Positions 20,999-32,579 of a stretch of DNA of 64,000 nucleotides are shown here, in pieces. Within the stretch, counting starts at the first letter, position 1; each line of letters opens with the position of its first letter. The notes beneath the pieces were generated by a model, which was given only the letters and a program-made list of their open reading frames with translations, did no database searches and had not been told where the DNA came from. The position numbers and the translations under genes were made by a program. The DNA comes from Brachypodium distachyon (Eukaryota > Streptophyta > Magnoliopsida > Poales > Poaceae): positions 9,456,613 through 9,520,612 of the forward strand of contig NC_016135.3 in assembly GCF_000005505.3 (NCBI RefSeq), in the 5' to 3' direction.

Positions 20999-21637
20999 TG
21001 CATAGAAACACCCACTATGCCATGTCCATGACATGCGAGTCGATTGTTCACAATCGAAAAAACCTTTGAGCCATACCTGCTGCGGTTAAGCACTCAAAGA
21101 TACGCTCATTGCGTACAACTAAGTCTCCAGGATCTAATCCTTGAGCCTGAAGTCACACCAGCTGCGTCTCTTCAGTCAATATACGCTCATTGCGTACAGC
21201 TAATAAGCCTCTAGGGTCCAACCCTTGAGCCTGGAGTCGCACCAGCTTCGCAACTCTAGTTTATCCATGCTCATTGCATGAAGGTAAGTCCCTTCAATGG
21301 GCCTGGAGCCACACCAGCTGCGTAACTCTAGTTTAGCCATGCTCATTGCATGAAGGTAAGCCCCTTCAATGGGCCTGGAGTCGTACCAACTGCGATACTC
21401 TAGTTTATCCGTGCTCATTGCATGAAGATAAGACCCATGGATCACCTACTGGGCCTAGAACCGCACTAGCTGCGTTGTTCTAGTAATCCACATTCATGAT
21501 GTGAAGATAAGTCCTGTTATCAGGCCTGGATGCACATCAACTTCGTTAATCTAGAAAGCTTCGACTCAGGGAACACTCCCTAGCCACACTCATTGTGTGA
21601 GGATAAGACTTGTTATCAAGCCTAGATACGCATCAAC
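20999..21637 (+). repeat. A1 hairpin-repeat array
   Basis: Seven units of about 70 bp and a truncated eighth, continuing A1 after the B insertion. Each unit has hairpin I (arms around a loop close to ACCAGC) and hairpin II (5-bp arms around TCATT), then GAAGATAAG-like spacer. Hairpin II arms: TACGC/GCGTA at 21101 and 21182, CATGC/GCATG at 21266 and 21338, CGTGC/GCATG at 21410, CACAT/ATGTG at 21489, CACAC/GTGTG at 21585. Hairpin I arms include CTTTGAG/CTCAAAG, CTGAAG/CTTCAG (21147, 21170), CTGGAGT/ACTCTAG and CTAGAAC/GTTCTAG (21455, 21477). Arms change between units but pairing is kept. The array is cut at 21637 by a junction to A2. Confidence 0.85.
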
Positions 21638-22750
21638 TCAACCTCAACCTCAAGCTCAGCTGAACGATGTTGAGGTGATGGGCTCAACTGGCCCGTCATC
21701 CTCAACACGCCATGTAAGGGAAGAGAGTCCGCTAGGGACGAGCGGAGGCAGTCAACAAGGCACATTGACTCAACCTCAGGCTCAATTGAAGAATATTGAG
21801 GTGCCTACATCAACTGCTGCATCCTCCTCAAACCGCCACGTAAGCCTTTACGTATGATGAGAGTTTTTGTTTTTGTTTGTCCTCCCGATGGGAGTAAGAG
21901 TCAAAGAAGATGACTCCAATGTAATTTGCAGCCGATCGTTTACTCCATAATGGAGTTTATCGATCAATTCGAGGTGATGAAGGCCGATTGTGATCGTCTT
22001 CAATCAGAGTTGAATAAGTGCCAAACCGAGCTGTTGGCTGCCAAAGGTGAGTCTGTAGATGACAGGTTTGCTTCATGAGTCGATTGAGCTGCTGATTCCA
22101 ATACTTGGTCTTTGCCGTGACGGCAGAGTCATCCAAACAATTGGCGGCTGAAGGGCGCTAGGCGAAGGAAGCCGTCGACTCCCGACTCGCTACAGAGGAG
22201 CGAGAAGGGATTTGGAGTGATCGTATTGACAGTGCGATACGCTCCATTGCTGGCAAGTCAGTTGATCTGTATTCTGTTTTCTTGTGAGTCGATGCTGGTT
22301 CTGAGCGTGACTCCTTTCTGTATAGGAGCACTCGACCCGAATGCCGAGGTCCAGTTTGATCCGAAGACGAGACCAATATCTAAAACCCTTGAGGCAGTTG
22401 AGGCCGTGAATGCTGAGGCCAAGAGCAGGCTGCGCCAGTTGACGAGGCTCCTGTCTAGCCTTGCGAGGAAGATGCTCCCGAGCCAACCGATCCCAGAGTC
22501 GTTGGCGGGGCTTATTGATCTCTTCGAGTCATTACCTGGTCCGCTGGGAACTATCGTCGCACTCAGAACATTGCAGGAGCTGAGACGATATTTTTGCTAG
22601 CTCTTGCGCACGGTGCTGACGAAGACCTGTTGTGCCAGCTGCCGACTAGACATCCTCGACTGGAGACTGGCGAGGAAGTCGACATGACGCCTTACTTCTC
22701 TCTTAGCAGAGAATTGTCAGGTGTCTGGGGCCCAGTAGTTGGGCGACTCG
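21638..22750 (+). pseudogene. Antisense-gene module 1 (A2 copy, 5' truncated)
   Basis: The tail of exon 3 (to 21839), exon 4 (21932-22046, 115 nt as in A1), exon 5 (22127-22252, 126 nt, 3 nt shorter than A1) and exon 6 (from 22326) can be placed by comparison with A1. The intron after exon 5 starts GC where A1 and A3 have GT. TAG at 22159-22161 replaces CAG, and a small deletion near 22550 shifts exon 6. Coiled coil and Leu-rich domain are otherwise recognisable. Confidence 0.7.
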
Positions 22751-22935
22751 GCAAACCAAGATGTTGGCGAAGCTGATTTTCAGAAATGTCATAGTCTTTT
22801 TGACCTTGCTTTTGTAAGCAATGTACTTGTAGATCTTGAATGAAATCCTGAAATAATAAACCTTGCGTTGATAATCATAGTATGCCTTGCTGTGATAGGC
22901 CCGAAAAAACCTTGTCGTGATTTCTTCGATTGCTG

Positions 22936-23912
22936 CAGTATGTGAGTGAATTTTTCCTTGTGCCGAGGGCCGACCCTACGCCGAGTCCTCCGATGGTGAG
23001 AGAGTCGACCAAGGAGACTCCGGCGCGGGACACGTCGACTCCTCCAGTAGGCAGGGAGTCAGCGCCTTCGACTGCTCCAACGAATGTGACTCAGACGATG
23101 AGGACTCCGCAGCCGAAGGGAGTGACTGACTCATTGGCTCTAGAAAGAGCCAAGACTGAACTGGAGGTTTTGCGGAGATGCCTGAGGGACGCTGAAGCCC
23201 AGGCCAAGGATGCTGTGACACGGGCGCGGAATTCCGCCGCCGAGATCCAGATTGCCCGGAGCAAAGTGGAGGCAGCTGCAAATCGGGAGGAGCTTGTCTT
23301 CTCGCAGCTTCGTGACTTCAGTGCTGAACTCCAATGTAAGAGCTTATTCCTTTCGAGTTGAAGTAGCATCTTGACTTCTTTAAATGATGACCTGCTTTAC
23401 GCGCAGGCTTCCAACTTGACTCACGTGACGAGCAAGATCGAGTGAAAGGCATTCTCAATGCTCGTCATACGGACGACCACTCCTCTTTATGGTCCGAATG
23501 AGCGAGGAGTCATGATTTAGCGCTACTCAAAGTTCGAGTCGAGCAAGTTCGGGAGTACTTTGGTTTGTGCAGAGATGCGCTAGTACTGATTTATCAGTCT
23601 CTTTGGCCATTGAGGGATGCTCCTTTAGCTCTTGGAGAGTTGATGAAGAAATTCCAGAACGGGGTGGCTATCAGGGAGCAACTTCGACTCCTACTGGTGA
23701 GGGGAGCCAAGATTGCGCTTTCGTTTGTGAAGATCCACTATCCAGAACTTGACCTGAGTCATGCCTATGTTCTCCCAATAAATCCTGGTGATGAATTTGA
23801 TATGCGCCCGTACTTCGCCATGGAACATGGTACAACGAAGGCTATGATCCAGTGGCAGGCAGCAGCCGAAGAGGAACTCGCTTTGCGGCGTGACGAAAAA
23901 CCTTACCCATGA
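22936..23912 (+). pseudogene. Antisense-gene module 2 (A2 copy)
   Basis: Exon a 22936-23335 and exon b 23407-23912 (506 nt), with a GTAAGAG donor and a CGCGCAG acceptor. From the first ATG (22993) the coding length is 849 nt, exactly 283 codons including the stop. The frame is broken only by a TGA early in exon b (about 23500), where A1 and A3 have CGA. Exon a gives a Ser/Thr/Pro-rich segment and a long coiled coil; exon b the Leu-rich module domain ending DMRPYFAM. AATAAA follows at 24053-24058. Confidence 0.7.
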
Positions 23913-24188
23913 CCTGAGGCTGAAGTAGGATCTATCGGGTGCGCGGCCAGCGCTGCCGATGGGAGTAGCCCCCGAGTCCGGTTGCGACTGTGAGGAGTCG
24001 TGACTGGACTGAGTCTTGTATCTTGTTATCTTCTGTAACCTTGTATACTTGAAATAAAATATCTGTCCGCACATGGCTTGATGACTTCGGACGTGAATTT
24101 GATTTGAATTCTGATTTCCGGTAGGAGTTGGGTATGAACCCGGTTTGAATCTTGACTCCCGATGGGAGTAGCCCCCGAGTGTGTGGTT

Positions 24189-24202
24189 GACTATAAATAG
24201 TC
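24189..24202 (+). promoter_or_regulatory. Palindromic TATA element before module 3 (A2)
   Basis: GACTATAAATAGTC, about 50 bp upstream of the ATG at 24251. It is preceded by the CGATGGGAGTAGCCCCCGAG motif. Confidence 0.6.
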
Positions 24203-24250
24203 AGGCACAGACTCAGGTTTAAATCCAGCCCAAGGAGTGGGGCACTTGCG

Positions 24251-26944
24251 ATGAGTTCCTCAGATGATGTTGAGGTGATGCGCACGCGATTGAGGTACGC
24301 GGAGCGTCAGGTTTTGGTTGCCCGTGGGAGGATTGCTGTGCTTGAGTCGAAACTCCAGGCTGCTTCGACTCGAGAGGACTTTCTTCTTAGAGAATTGGTG
24401 AAGCTGAGTCTTGATCTCAGACGTATGAATAATTCTTCTTGCTATAGTCCTTGATGAAGGTGCCCTTTGACTAATCATCCACTTTTTTTGGCTAGGGATT
24501 GTGACAGAGCCGCATGCTGAAGCTGAAAGAGTCAAGAATCGGCTGAACCGGATTTTGTATTCGGGTCCGGCTGCCCCAATCTTTTGGTCCAATTGTGACA
24601 GAGGGTACACACTGGCGCTGCTGCAAGACCGAGTCGCTCGGGATTTGACTTGCCTTGAGTTAGGTTGATAGAAATTGATTTGAGAATATCTTAAAATTTT
24701 GGTGTTCGTTATGATGCATTATTAAAAGTGTTGGAAATGGTGTTTTGGAATGTGTTAGGTTGATAGAAATTGATTTGAGAATTTTCTAGAATTTAAAAAT
24801 GCATTCTAGGATTTTATTTGGATTTATTTAAAGCTTAAAAATATTAAAAATAATTTTCCTGGACTCCAAATGAAATATATTATTTTACACAATTTTTTGG
24901 AATTTTTCTGAATCCGTTTGATATTTTAAATGATTTAAATGGAATTTCGACTGAATTATAGATCCTGAAAAGTATTTTTTAATCCTTTTCTTTTATTCCT
25001 TTTCTTTTTCTCTTAAGTACGCGTTCTCCGCGGGAAAGCGTATTCTTGGAGAAATACGCTTTCACTTAAAAACCCAAAGGGGTATCTTCTAATCTCGGCC
25101 GTTCATCTCAGATCCAACGGTCACCTTTTCTTTTCCTCTTCTCTCTCTCCCTCTCACCGACAGGTGGGGCCCACCTGTCATCCCCCACCTCCGCCGTCTC
25201 CAACCGCCGCCGGCGCCGCACCCCGATCTCCGGCCGCGCCTGCCTCGCCTGCCCGTGCGCGCCGCCGAGCCCACACCCGCCGGCGCGCGGCACCCGCCGC
25301 ACCCCGACCGCCTCGCCCCCGCGCCCCTGCCCTATAAAAGCGCCCGCACCCCTCTCTCGCGCGCCCTCGCCTGCACTCGCCCGCCCGCGCTCCCTGCACG
25401 CCTGCGCCCCCAAATTCCGGCCAAACCGCTGCCACCGCTGCCCAAACTCCGGCGAGAAATTGCCGGAGCTGCGCTGCCCCGTTCGCCGAGCCGCCACCGC
25501 CTGCGCGATCCCCGCGACACTGGGAATCTCCTCCAACCCTTCTTCTTCCTTCCCGCGCCTCGATTCGTCGATTCGTTCATCCCAAGTGAGATTTGGGTAT
25601 GAACTTGTTCAAGTTCTCTGAAGCTTATGTTCTTTGGTTAGCCCTGTTTAGGCATCGATTGCTATCAAACCACTGATCATTATGTGCTCTAGTTTTCACC
25701 ATGGTATAGATTGCTATCAAACCACTTGCTATTATGGGCTCTGGCTTGGTCGATAACTAGCGGGAAACCCTTACCTGGGTATCGCCATCTGGAGAGGAGC
25801 CAATGTGCTCATATGGGGTGGGCGGTGCCAGAATTAGGTATCAGGGGGCTTCTAGTGAAAGACTTCGTCACAATCTTTACCTGTTGCGCACGCTTGTCGT
25901 CAGGCAACACTTTTGGACTGATTGTGTCAAGTGGTAAAGTGTACAAACCTCTCGAGAGTGTCAATCTAATCGATTAGCCATGCCCCTGGTTACGGGCGAC
26001 TTTGAGTCATTAAGTCAGGAGAAGTGGAGATCTTCAAGTTTTGTTTTCAAAAACCCCAAAACTGTTTTGACTCGATGGAAGGTTCCACAGAATGAGTAAG
26101 GGAAAAAGGGATGCTATGTGAGTGTCAGTTGACCCAGAGTGCATAGCTAGGTCGTGGAGTGAACATCCATAGAATGACCATACTATTGATCAAACACAAT
26201 TTTATCAAAACTCCAGGATTAGAGATTTTCAAAGGAAAATACTATGAGTATTTCGAAACCCCAAAAGTAGCATTTTGCAAAAACAACCCTAGTAGCCAAA
26301 CTAGGAAATCCTTCATCATGTCTATGCATTTCTCCTAACCACACAGGTGTGACTTGCAAGTACATTCAATGTACTGACCTACACCTATCATGTGCAGAGA
26401 TTGACGCATAAGAAGAAGACGCAGGGTCGCGAGTCTACACTCAACTTGCCTGTGGCGTTGATGGGACTCCCTCTTTATCAGTTTGCTTTATTTTGAACTT
26501 CCGCTTGGTTTGTATTAAGTACTCTGGATTTGTAATTTGAACCGTTGTAATAGACATGTGTATGGTATTTCATCAATGGAACTGTGTGTGCTAGCATTTG
26601 ATCCAGGGACTAGCACATATTACACAAAGGTCCGGATCCTTACGGGTCTGGGTCACCAGAACTGAGCACAATATCCTGTTTCCAGAACTGACGAGTTCGA
26701 AAGATCTGAAGGGTTTGATCCAGAGATTTAGTGGAGGTGGATTGGTGAAGGGGGTTTTGCTGGAACAAATGGTAGAAGCGGTAGTCTTGTCCCTTGCATT
26801 TGTTCGGCTTCGCTACCCTTCACTCAATTTAGAGATGTTGCATGTTCCACCTCTGTCAGTGCCAGAAGATCTTCCACTGGGGCTAGTTTATGATTCAGTG
26901 GAGCTCGTGGCTCGCCAACTGATCATGGTCGTGACATTAGAGTA
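24251..26944 (+). pseudogene. Antisense-gene module 3 (A2 copy, split by H)
   Basis: Exon a 24251-24422 (172 nt, intact) is a coiled coil. The intron ends TTTGGCTAG near 24495. Exon b begins there, is cut at 24660 by fragment H, and resumes at 26661 to the stop at about 26944. About 20 bp of the gene is missing at the insertion. An AATAAA signal follows at 27123-27128. Confidence 0.72.
24661..26660 (+). mobile_element. H: B-like LTR fragment inside A2
   Basis: Plus-oriented LTR sequence without internal region. The CTCTCGAGAGTGTC block (25952) and the CCGGTTACGG-type block that follows are shared with the LTRs of B, D and E. A TATAAAAG box lies at 25332-25339 in a GC-rich stretch. It starts without a TG LTR end, and its first bases (GTTAGGTTGATAG) recur 96 bp on, so the left end is truncated or rearranged. 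No TSD is visible. Open frames in the GC-rich part are not genes. Confidence 0.7.
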
Positions 26945-27354
26945 GAATATCTCTTGATCGAGTCTTTCTTTAAGTGCAGTTGTAAGCTTGGAGCCTGTCG
27001 GGTGCGTGACCAGCGCTCCCTACGGGAGTAGCCCCCGGGTCTATGTGCGACTGTTTGCAGTCGGGGGTAGACCCACATGCCTTTAGTTTCCGTCGTGTCT
27101 GTAATGTTAGAATTTTAAATGCAATAAAAACAACTCAAATGTGTACCTTTGGAGTGTGGGATCCCGATTGTAAAGATACTGAGATGAAATTCCATGAGGA
27201 ATATAATAACTGATGAGCAGATGTAGATATCCTGAACTCGTTTTATAAGTTGCTGTAGAGTAGCAAATAAGCCCAGTACGAAATAATCAGCCGTATTCAG
27301 GCGGCATTTTGTTTGTGTCTTGATTTTCCCATAATAGTGGGATCAGAATTTATC

Positions 27355-27545
27355 CATGAGTCGATCGGACGCAGCCCCTGAGTGAGAGGTGCGGCCAAGA
27401 CTATTTAATGAGTCGATTGGCGCGGCCAATACTATTTGATGAGTCGATTGGATGCGGCCAAGACTATTTGATGAGTCGATTGGGCGCAGTCTCTGTATGA
27501 GAGGCGCAACCAAGACTATTTGATGAGTCGATTGGGCACAGTCAC
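27355..27545 (-). repeat. Tandem repeat of A2
   Basis: Four to five units of the 32/52-bp repeat seen at 3447-4000, inverted. The last unit is fused to gag (GATCGTTGACCGACAGG), marking the deletion of the gag C-terminal half. Confidence 0.8.
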
Positions 27546-28369
27546 CACGATCGTTGACCGACAGGAAACTCGCGTCAAGGTTCCGAGTCGTTCGGCCGCC
27601 TGCTAGCACCCTGTTGAGTCGGGTCCTGCGGTGAGTACGCCTGCGAGGAGACGAGTCGCGAGATGACTCGCTGAGCGAGTCCTCTCGAATCGTTCGTCGT
27701 GCTCGTGCTTTGTGCTGCTTCCTCGCCAGATCGAGGTCTTGTCTTTCTTTGGCCAGATCTCCACGGGCCTTGAGGAGACAACTGTTGCAGAGTTGCAACT
27801 CTGCGGTGGTAGGGTTGGTTATGGCCACTCCGGAGTTGATGGCTTCCTAGACGCGAGCCGTCTATTCTGGAGTGCAATTGGCTTGTGACGCCTGAGGATC
27901 CGAGGCGGCAGTCATCATGAAGACTTGAGTGATGTTGCCCTGAGGCTCCGGGTCGTTTCCGTCATGGCAACTTCCTTGATCAGAGCAGTTGCCAGCGTCG
28001 GTAGGGATGGGGCTTTCTACTGCAAAGGATTGATCTTACCCAGTAGGGACCCGATCGGGATCCGGCTTCCTGACGCCATTGGGACGTGAGATATCGGATG
28101 TCGAGAGCGATCTGAACGTATCGAAGGGTCGTGGCGCTTCGAGTGGGGGCGTGATGAGATCTGGGAATTGCAGGATTCCTGTCCCATCGGCCCGTAGGCG
28201 GTAATCTCCAAACGTGTGATCAACGTCAGATTGAAGCGAGTCGAAAGCCGCGCGTCTGGGCGGCGGGTGAGCGGTGAAGTGGAAGGAGCCGAGAGTCATC
28301 GACTCCACCTGAGTCGACGACCCGCCCGATGAAGATGAGGCCGTTGGAATCGTAGATCCGACACACGTC
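27546..28369 (-). pseudogene. gag: Gag N-terminal part of A2
   Basis: It corresponds to 1168-1870 of A1, with a Ser/Arg/Asp-rich N-terminal region. It lacks the capsid core and everything beyond. It keeps CGA where A1 has TGA, but has its own frame breaks. It lies directly after the A2 primer site. Confidence 0.7.
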
Positions 28370-28389
28370 TTCCCCAGGGTCGGCGCCAA
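28370..28389 (-). other. Primer binding site of A2
   Basis: TGGCGCCGACCCTGGGGAAG on the minus strand, starting one base from the LTR. It is closer than the A1 site to the tRNA-Asp complement TGGCGCCG. Confidence 0.65.
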
Positions 28390-28940
28390 TGACGAAGGGT
28401 CACCTTCGACAATGCCCATGTTGATGAGCTTTAGATCAGGGAGAAGACGCATAGCGTGCGTATCGGCGACTCGGCTAAGAAGGACACAAGGGACACGATT
28501 TACCCAGGTTCAGGGCCCTTGAAAGGTAATACCCCTACGTCCTGCTTGTCTGATCTTGATATCGATAAAGAGATTACAATGGAGCCGCTGGGGCTATGAT
28601 GCGCAGAGTAGATCTGGCAAAGGGAGTCTTGGCGACTCTGTAGATCTAGGGTTCTACGTGGAGATGGGTGAATGCGAGAGGCTTGTTCGTTGTTCGTTAT
28701 CCGTTATTCGTTGTTCCTGGCTCCCCCCTCCTAGTCCTTTATATATGCAGGAGTCTACGTCTCAAGGAGAGTCCAAGCCCATTACAATGATGAGATATGC
28801 TATATTTAAAGCTTCCTTATCTCCAGTCATTGAGATTGGCATGTTGACTCCAGGAGTTGTAGTCGTTCTCCTCATGGACCCCGTGGTTGGCCATGATGGG
28901 TACCCTTGAGTTGAGTACGTGATTAGTCATAACCACGTCA
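28390..28940 (-). repeat. LTR shared by A2 and A3 (551 bp)
   Basis: Minus orientation, TGACG to CGTCA. Its 3' side leads into the A2 primer site. Its 5' side abuts A3 exon 2 sequence directly, with no polypurine tract. It holds a TATATAAAGG box. Confidence 0.87.
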
Positions 28941-30360
28941 GCGTCTGACCAGTCGAAGAGGGTCAGGACACGTAGGACTTGCCCCAGGCGTCGCTATGGC
29001 CTCCTCGCCAATGTCAGTCGAAACAGGTAAGCAACTTTGAGTTTTGGCCTTCACTGATTCTGGCTTTGTTCTTCACTAGTCTTCATACTGTGGAAAATGA
29101 TTCCAATGCCCCAGTTGTGGTGGGTGACAAGATTGTGCTGCAAGTCGAAGCTCATGTGGAGTTGGATCCGAAGGCCGCAAGTTCTTGTGCCTCCAATGGG
29201 GCAGCGGCTCAAAGGAGTCCACCGAGGATGAGCAGAGGGAGTCCACATGACGAGTCGACTCAACCTCAAGCTCAGCTGAAAGATGTTGAGGTGATGGGCT
29301 CAACTGGCCCGTGATCCTCAACACGCCACGTAAGGGAAGAGAGTCCACTAGGGATGAGCGGAGGGAGTCAACAAGGCACATTGACTCAACCTCACGCTCA
29401 ATTAAAGAATATTGAGGTGACCACATCAACTGATGTATCCTCCTCAATCCGCCACGTAAGCCTTTACGTATGATGAGAGTTTTTGTTTTTGTTTGTCCTC
29501 CCGACGGGAGTAAGAGTCGAAGAAGATGACTCCAATGTATTTGCAGCCGATCGTTTCCTCCATGATGGAGTTTATCGATCAATTCGAGGTGATGAAGGCC
29601 GATCGTGATCATCTTCAATCAGAATTGAATAAGTGCCAAACCGCGTTGTTGGCTACCAAAGGTGAGTATGTGGATGACAGGTTTGCTTCATGAGTCGATT
29701 GAGCAGCTGACTCCAATACTTGGTCTTTGCCGTCACCGCAGAGTCGTCCAAAGAATTGGCGGCTGAAGGGCGCCAGGCGAAGAAGGCCGCCGTCTCCCGA
29801 CTCGCTATAGAGAAGGAGCGAGAAGGGATTTGGTGTGACCGTATTGACAGTGCAATGCGCTCCATTGCTGGTAAGTTAGTCAATCTGTATTCTATTTTCT
29901 TGCGAGTCGATGCTTGTTCTGAACGTGACTCCTTTTGTATTGGAGCACTCGACCCGGATGCCGAGGTTCAGTTTGATCTGAGGAGGAGACTAATATCTGA
30001 AACCCTCGAGGCAGTCGAGGACGTGAATGCTGAGGCAAAGAGCAGGCTGCGCCAGTTGACTAGGCTACTATCCAGCCTTGCGAGGAAGATGCTCCCGAGA
30101 CAACCGATCCCGAAGTCGTTGGCGGGGCTTATTGATCTCTTCGAGTTGTTACCCGGTCCACTGGGGAACTACTATCGCACTCAGAACATTGCAGGAGCTG
30201 AGTCGATATTTCTGATAGCTCTTGCGCATGGTGCTGACGAAGACCTATTGCGCCGAGTGGCGGCTGGACCTCCTCGACTGGAGACTGGCGAGAAGTCGAC
30301 ATGACGCCTTACTTCTTTCTTAGCAGAGAATTGTCAGGTGTCTGAGCCCAGCAGTTGGGC
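28941..30360 (+). pseudogene. Antisense-gene module 1 (A3 copy)
   Basis: Exon 2 remnant to 29026, exon 3 29080-29455 (376 nt, exactly as in A1), exon 4 29548-29661 (114 nt, a 1-nt loss), exon 5 and exon 6. Stop at about 29312 (TGA for TCA) and a 1-nt deletion near 30294 add to the damage. The acceptor before exon 6 is mutated (TATTGGAG for TATAGGAG). These breaks differ from those in A1 and A2. Confidence 0.7.
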
Positions 30361-30551
30361 GATCCGGCAAACCAAGAGGTTGGCGAAGCTGATTTCTAGA
30401 AATGCCGTACTCTTTTTGACCTTGCTTTTGTAAGCAATAGACTTGTAGATCTTGAATGAAATCCTGAAATAATAGACCTTGCGTTGATAATCATAGTATG
30501 CCTTGCTGTGATAGGCTCGAAAAATCCTTGTCGTGATTTCTTCGATTGCTG

Positions 30552-31528
30552 CAGTATGTGAGTGAATTTTTCGTTGTGCAGAGGGCCGACCCTTCGCCAA
30601 GTACTCCGATGGTGAGAGAGTCGACCAAGGAGACTCCGGCACGGGACACGTCGAATCCTCCAGTAGGCAGGGAGTCAGCGCCTTCAACTGCTCCAACGAG
30701 TGCGACTCAGACGATGAGGACTCCGCAGCCGAAGGGAGTGACTAACTCATTGGCTCTAGAAAGAGCCAAGAGTGAACTGGAATTTTTGTAGAGACGCCTG
30801 AGGGATGCTGAAGCTCAGGCCAAGGATGCTGTGACACGGGCGTGGACTTCCGCCGTTGAGATCCAGATTGCCCGGATCAAAGTGAAGGCAGCTGCAAAAC
30901 GGGAGGAGCTTGTCTTCTCGGAGCTTCGTGACTTCAGTGCTGAACTCCAATGTAAGAGCTTATTCCTTTCGAGTTGTAGTAGCATCTTGACTTCTTTAGA
31001 TGATGACCTGCTTTACGCGCAGGCTTCCAACTCGACTCACATGACGAGCAAGATCGAGTAAATGGCATTCTCAATGCTCTTCATACAGATGACTGCTCCT
31101 CTTTATGGTCAGATCGAGCGAGGGGTCATGATTTAGCGCTACTCAGAGTTCGAGTTGAGCAAGTCCGGGAGTACTTTGGTTTGTGCAGAGATGTGCTAAT
31201 ACTGATTTATGAGTCTCTTTGGCCATTGAGGGATGCTCCTTTAGCTCTTGGAGAGTTGATGAAGAAATTCCAGAACGGGGTGGCTATCAGGGAGCAACTT
31301 CGACACCAACTGGTGAGACAAGCCAAGATTGCGCTTTCGTTTGTGAAGATCCACTATCCAGAACTTGACCTGAGTCATGCCTACGTTCTCCCAATAAATC
31401 ATGGTGATGAATTTGATATGCGCCGGTATTTCGCCATGGTACGCGATATAGCGAAGGCTATGATCCAGTGGCAGGCAGCAGCCGAAGAGGAACTCGCTTT
31501 GCGGCGTGACGAACAACTTTATCCATGA
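30552..31528 (+). pseudogene. Antisense-gene module 2 (A3 copy)
   Basis: Exon a 30552-30951 and exon b 31023-31528 (506 nt, as in A2). A TAG near 30789 interrupts the coiled-coil exon. The Leu-rich module domain of exon b is intact and differs from A2 at roughly 15 of 115 residues. Confidence 0.7.
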
Positions 31529-31862
31529 CCTGAGGCTGAAGTAGGATCTCTCATGTGCGTGACCAGCGCTCCCGATGGGAGTAGCCCCCGAGTCCAGTTG
31601 CGACTGTGAGGAGTCGTGACTGGACTGAGTCTTGTATCTTGTTATCTTCTGTAATCTTGTATTCTTGAAATAAAATATCTGTCTGCACTAGGCTTGATGA
31701 CTTCGGACGTGAATTTGATTTGAATTATGATTTGCGGTTGGAGGTATGAACCCGTTTTGAACCTCGATTCCCGATAGGAGTAGCCCCCGAGTGTGTGGTT
31801 GACTATAAATAGTCAGGCATAGACTCAGGTTTAAATCCAGCCCAAGGAGTGGAGCGCTTGCA

Positions 31863-32579
31863 ATGAGTTCCTTAGATGATCTTGAGGTGATGCGCACGCG
31901 ATTGAGGTACGGAGCGTCAGGTTTTGGTTGCCCGTGACAAGATTGCTGTGCTTGAGTCGAAAACTCCAGGCTACTTCGAGTCGAGAGGACTTTCTTCTTG
32001 GAGAATTGGTGGAGCTGAGTCTTGATCTCAGAGGTATGAATAATTCTGCTTGCTGTAGTCCTTGATGAAGGTGCCCTTTGACTAATCATCCCCCCCCTTT
32101 TTTTGGCTAGGGATTGTACAGAGCCGCATGCTAAAGCTGAAATAATCAAGAATCGGCTCAACCGGATTTTGTATTCGGGTCCGGCTGGCCCAATCTTTTG
32201 GTCCAATCGTGATAGAGGGTACACACTGGCCCTGCTACAAGACCGAGTAGCTCGGGCTGTGACCTGCCTTGAGTCGTGTCAAGATTGCTTGACGACTGAG
32301 CACAATATCCTGTTTCCAGAACTGACGAGTCCGAAAGATCTGAAGGGTTTGATTCAGAGATTTAGTGGAGGTGGCTTGGTGAAGGGGTTTTTGCTGGAAC
32401 AAATGGTAGAAGGGGCAGTCGTGTCCCTTGCATTTGTTCGGTTTCGCTACCCTTCACTCAATTTAGAGATGTTGCATGTTCCACCTCCATCAGTGCCAGA
32501 AGATCTTCCACTGGGGCCAGTTTACGATTCAGTGGAGCTCGTGGCTCGCCAACTGATCGCGGCCGTGACATTAGAGTAG
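31863..32579 (+). pseudogene. Antisense-gene module 3 (A3 copy)
   Basis: The ATG at 31863 follows the TATA palindrome (31801-31814) by about 50 bp. Exon a has a 2-nt loss (TACGGAG for TACGCGGAG). Exon b (32111-32579, 469 nt) has lost 1 nt just after the acceptor but is otherwise open to its stop. An AATAAA signal follows near 32756. Confidence 0.7.

Larger units (their letters stand above)
21638..28940 (-). mobile_element. A2: family-A element, truncated
   Basis: Minus-oriented. From its 5' end: LTR 28940-28390, primer site, gag N-terminal part, tandem repeat, then the antisense cluster (plus strand) cut inside exon 3 of module 1 at 21638. Gag is joined straight to the tandem repeat at about 27545, so it is more deleted than A1 or A3. 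Fragment H interrupts module 3. Confidence 0.85.

Noticed and set aside
25089..25602. Arg/Ala-rich ORFs
   Set aside because: GC-rich part of LTR fragment H near its TATA box; same type of artefact.
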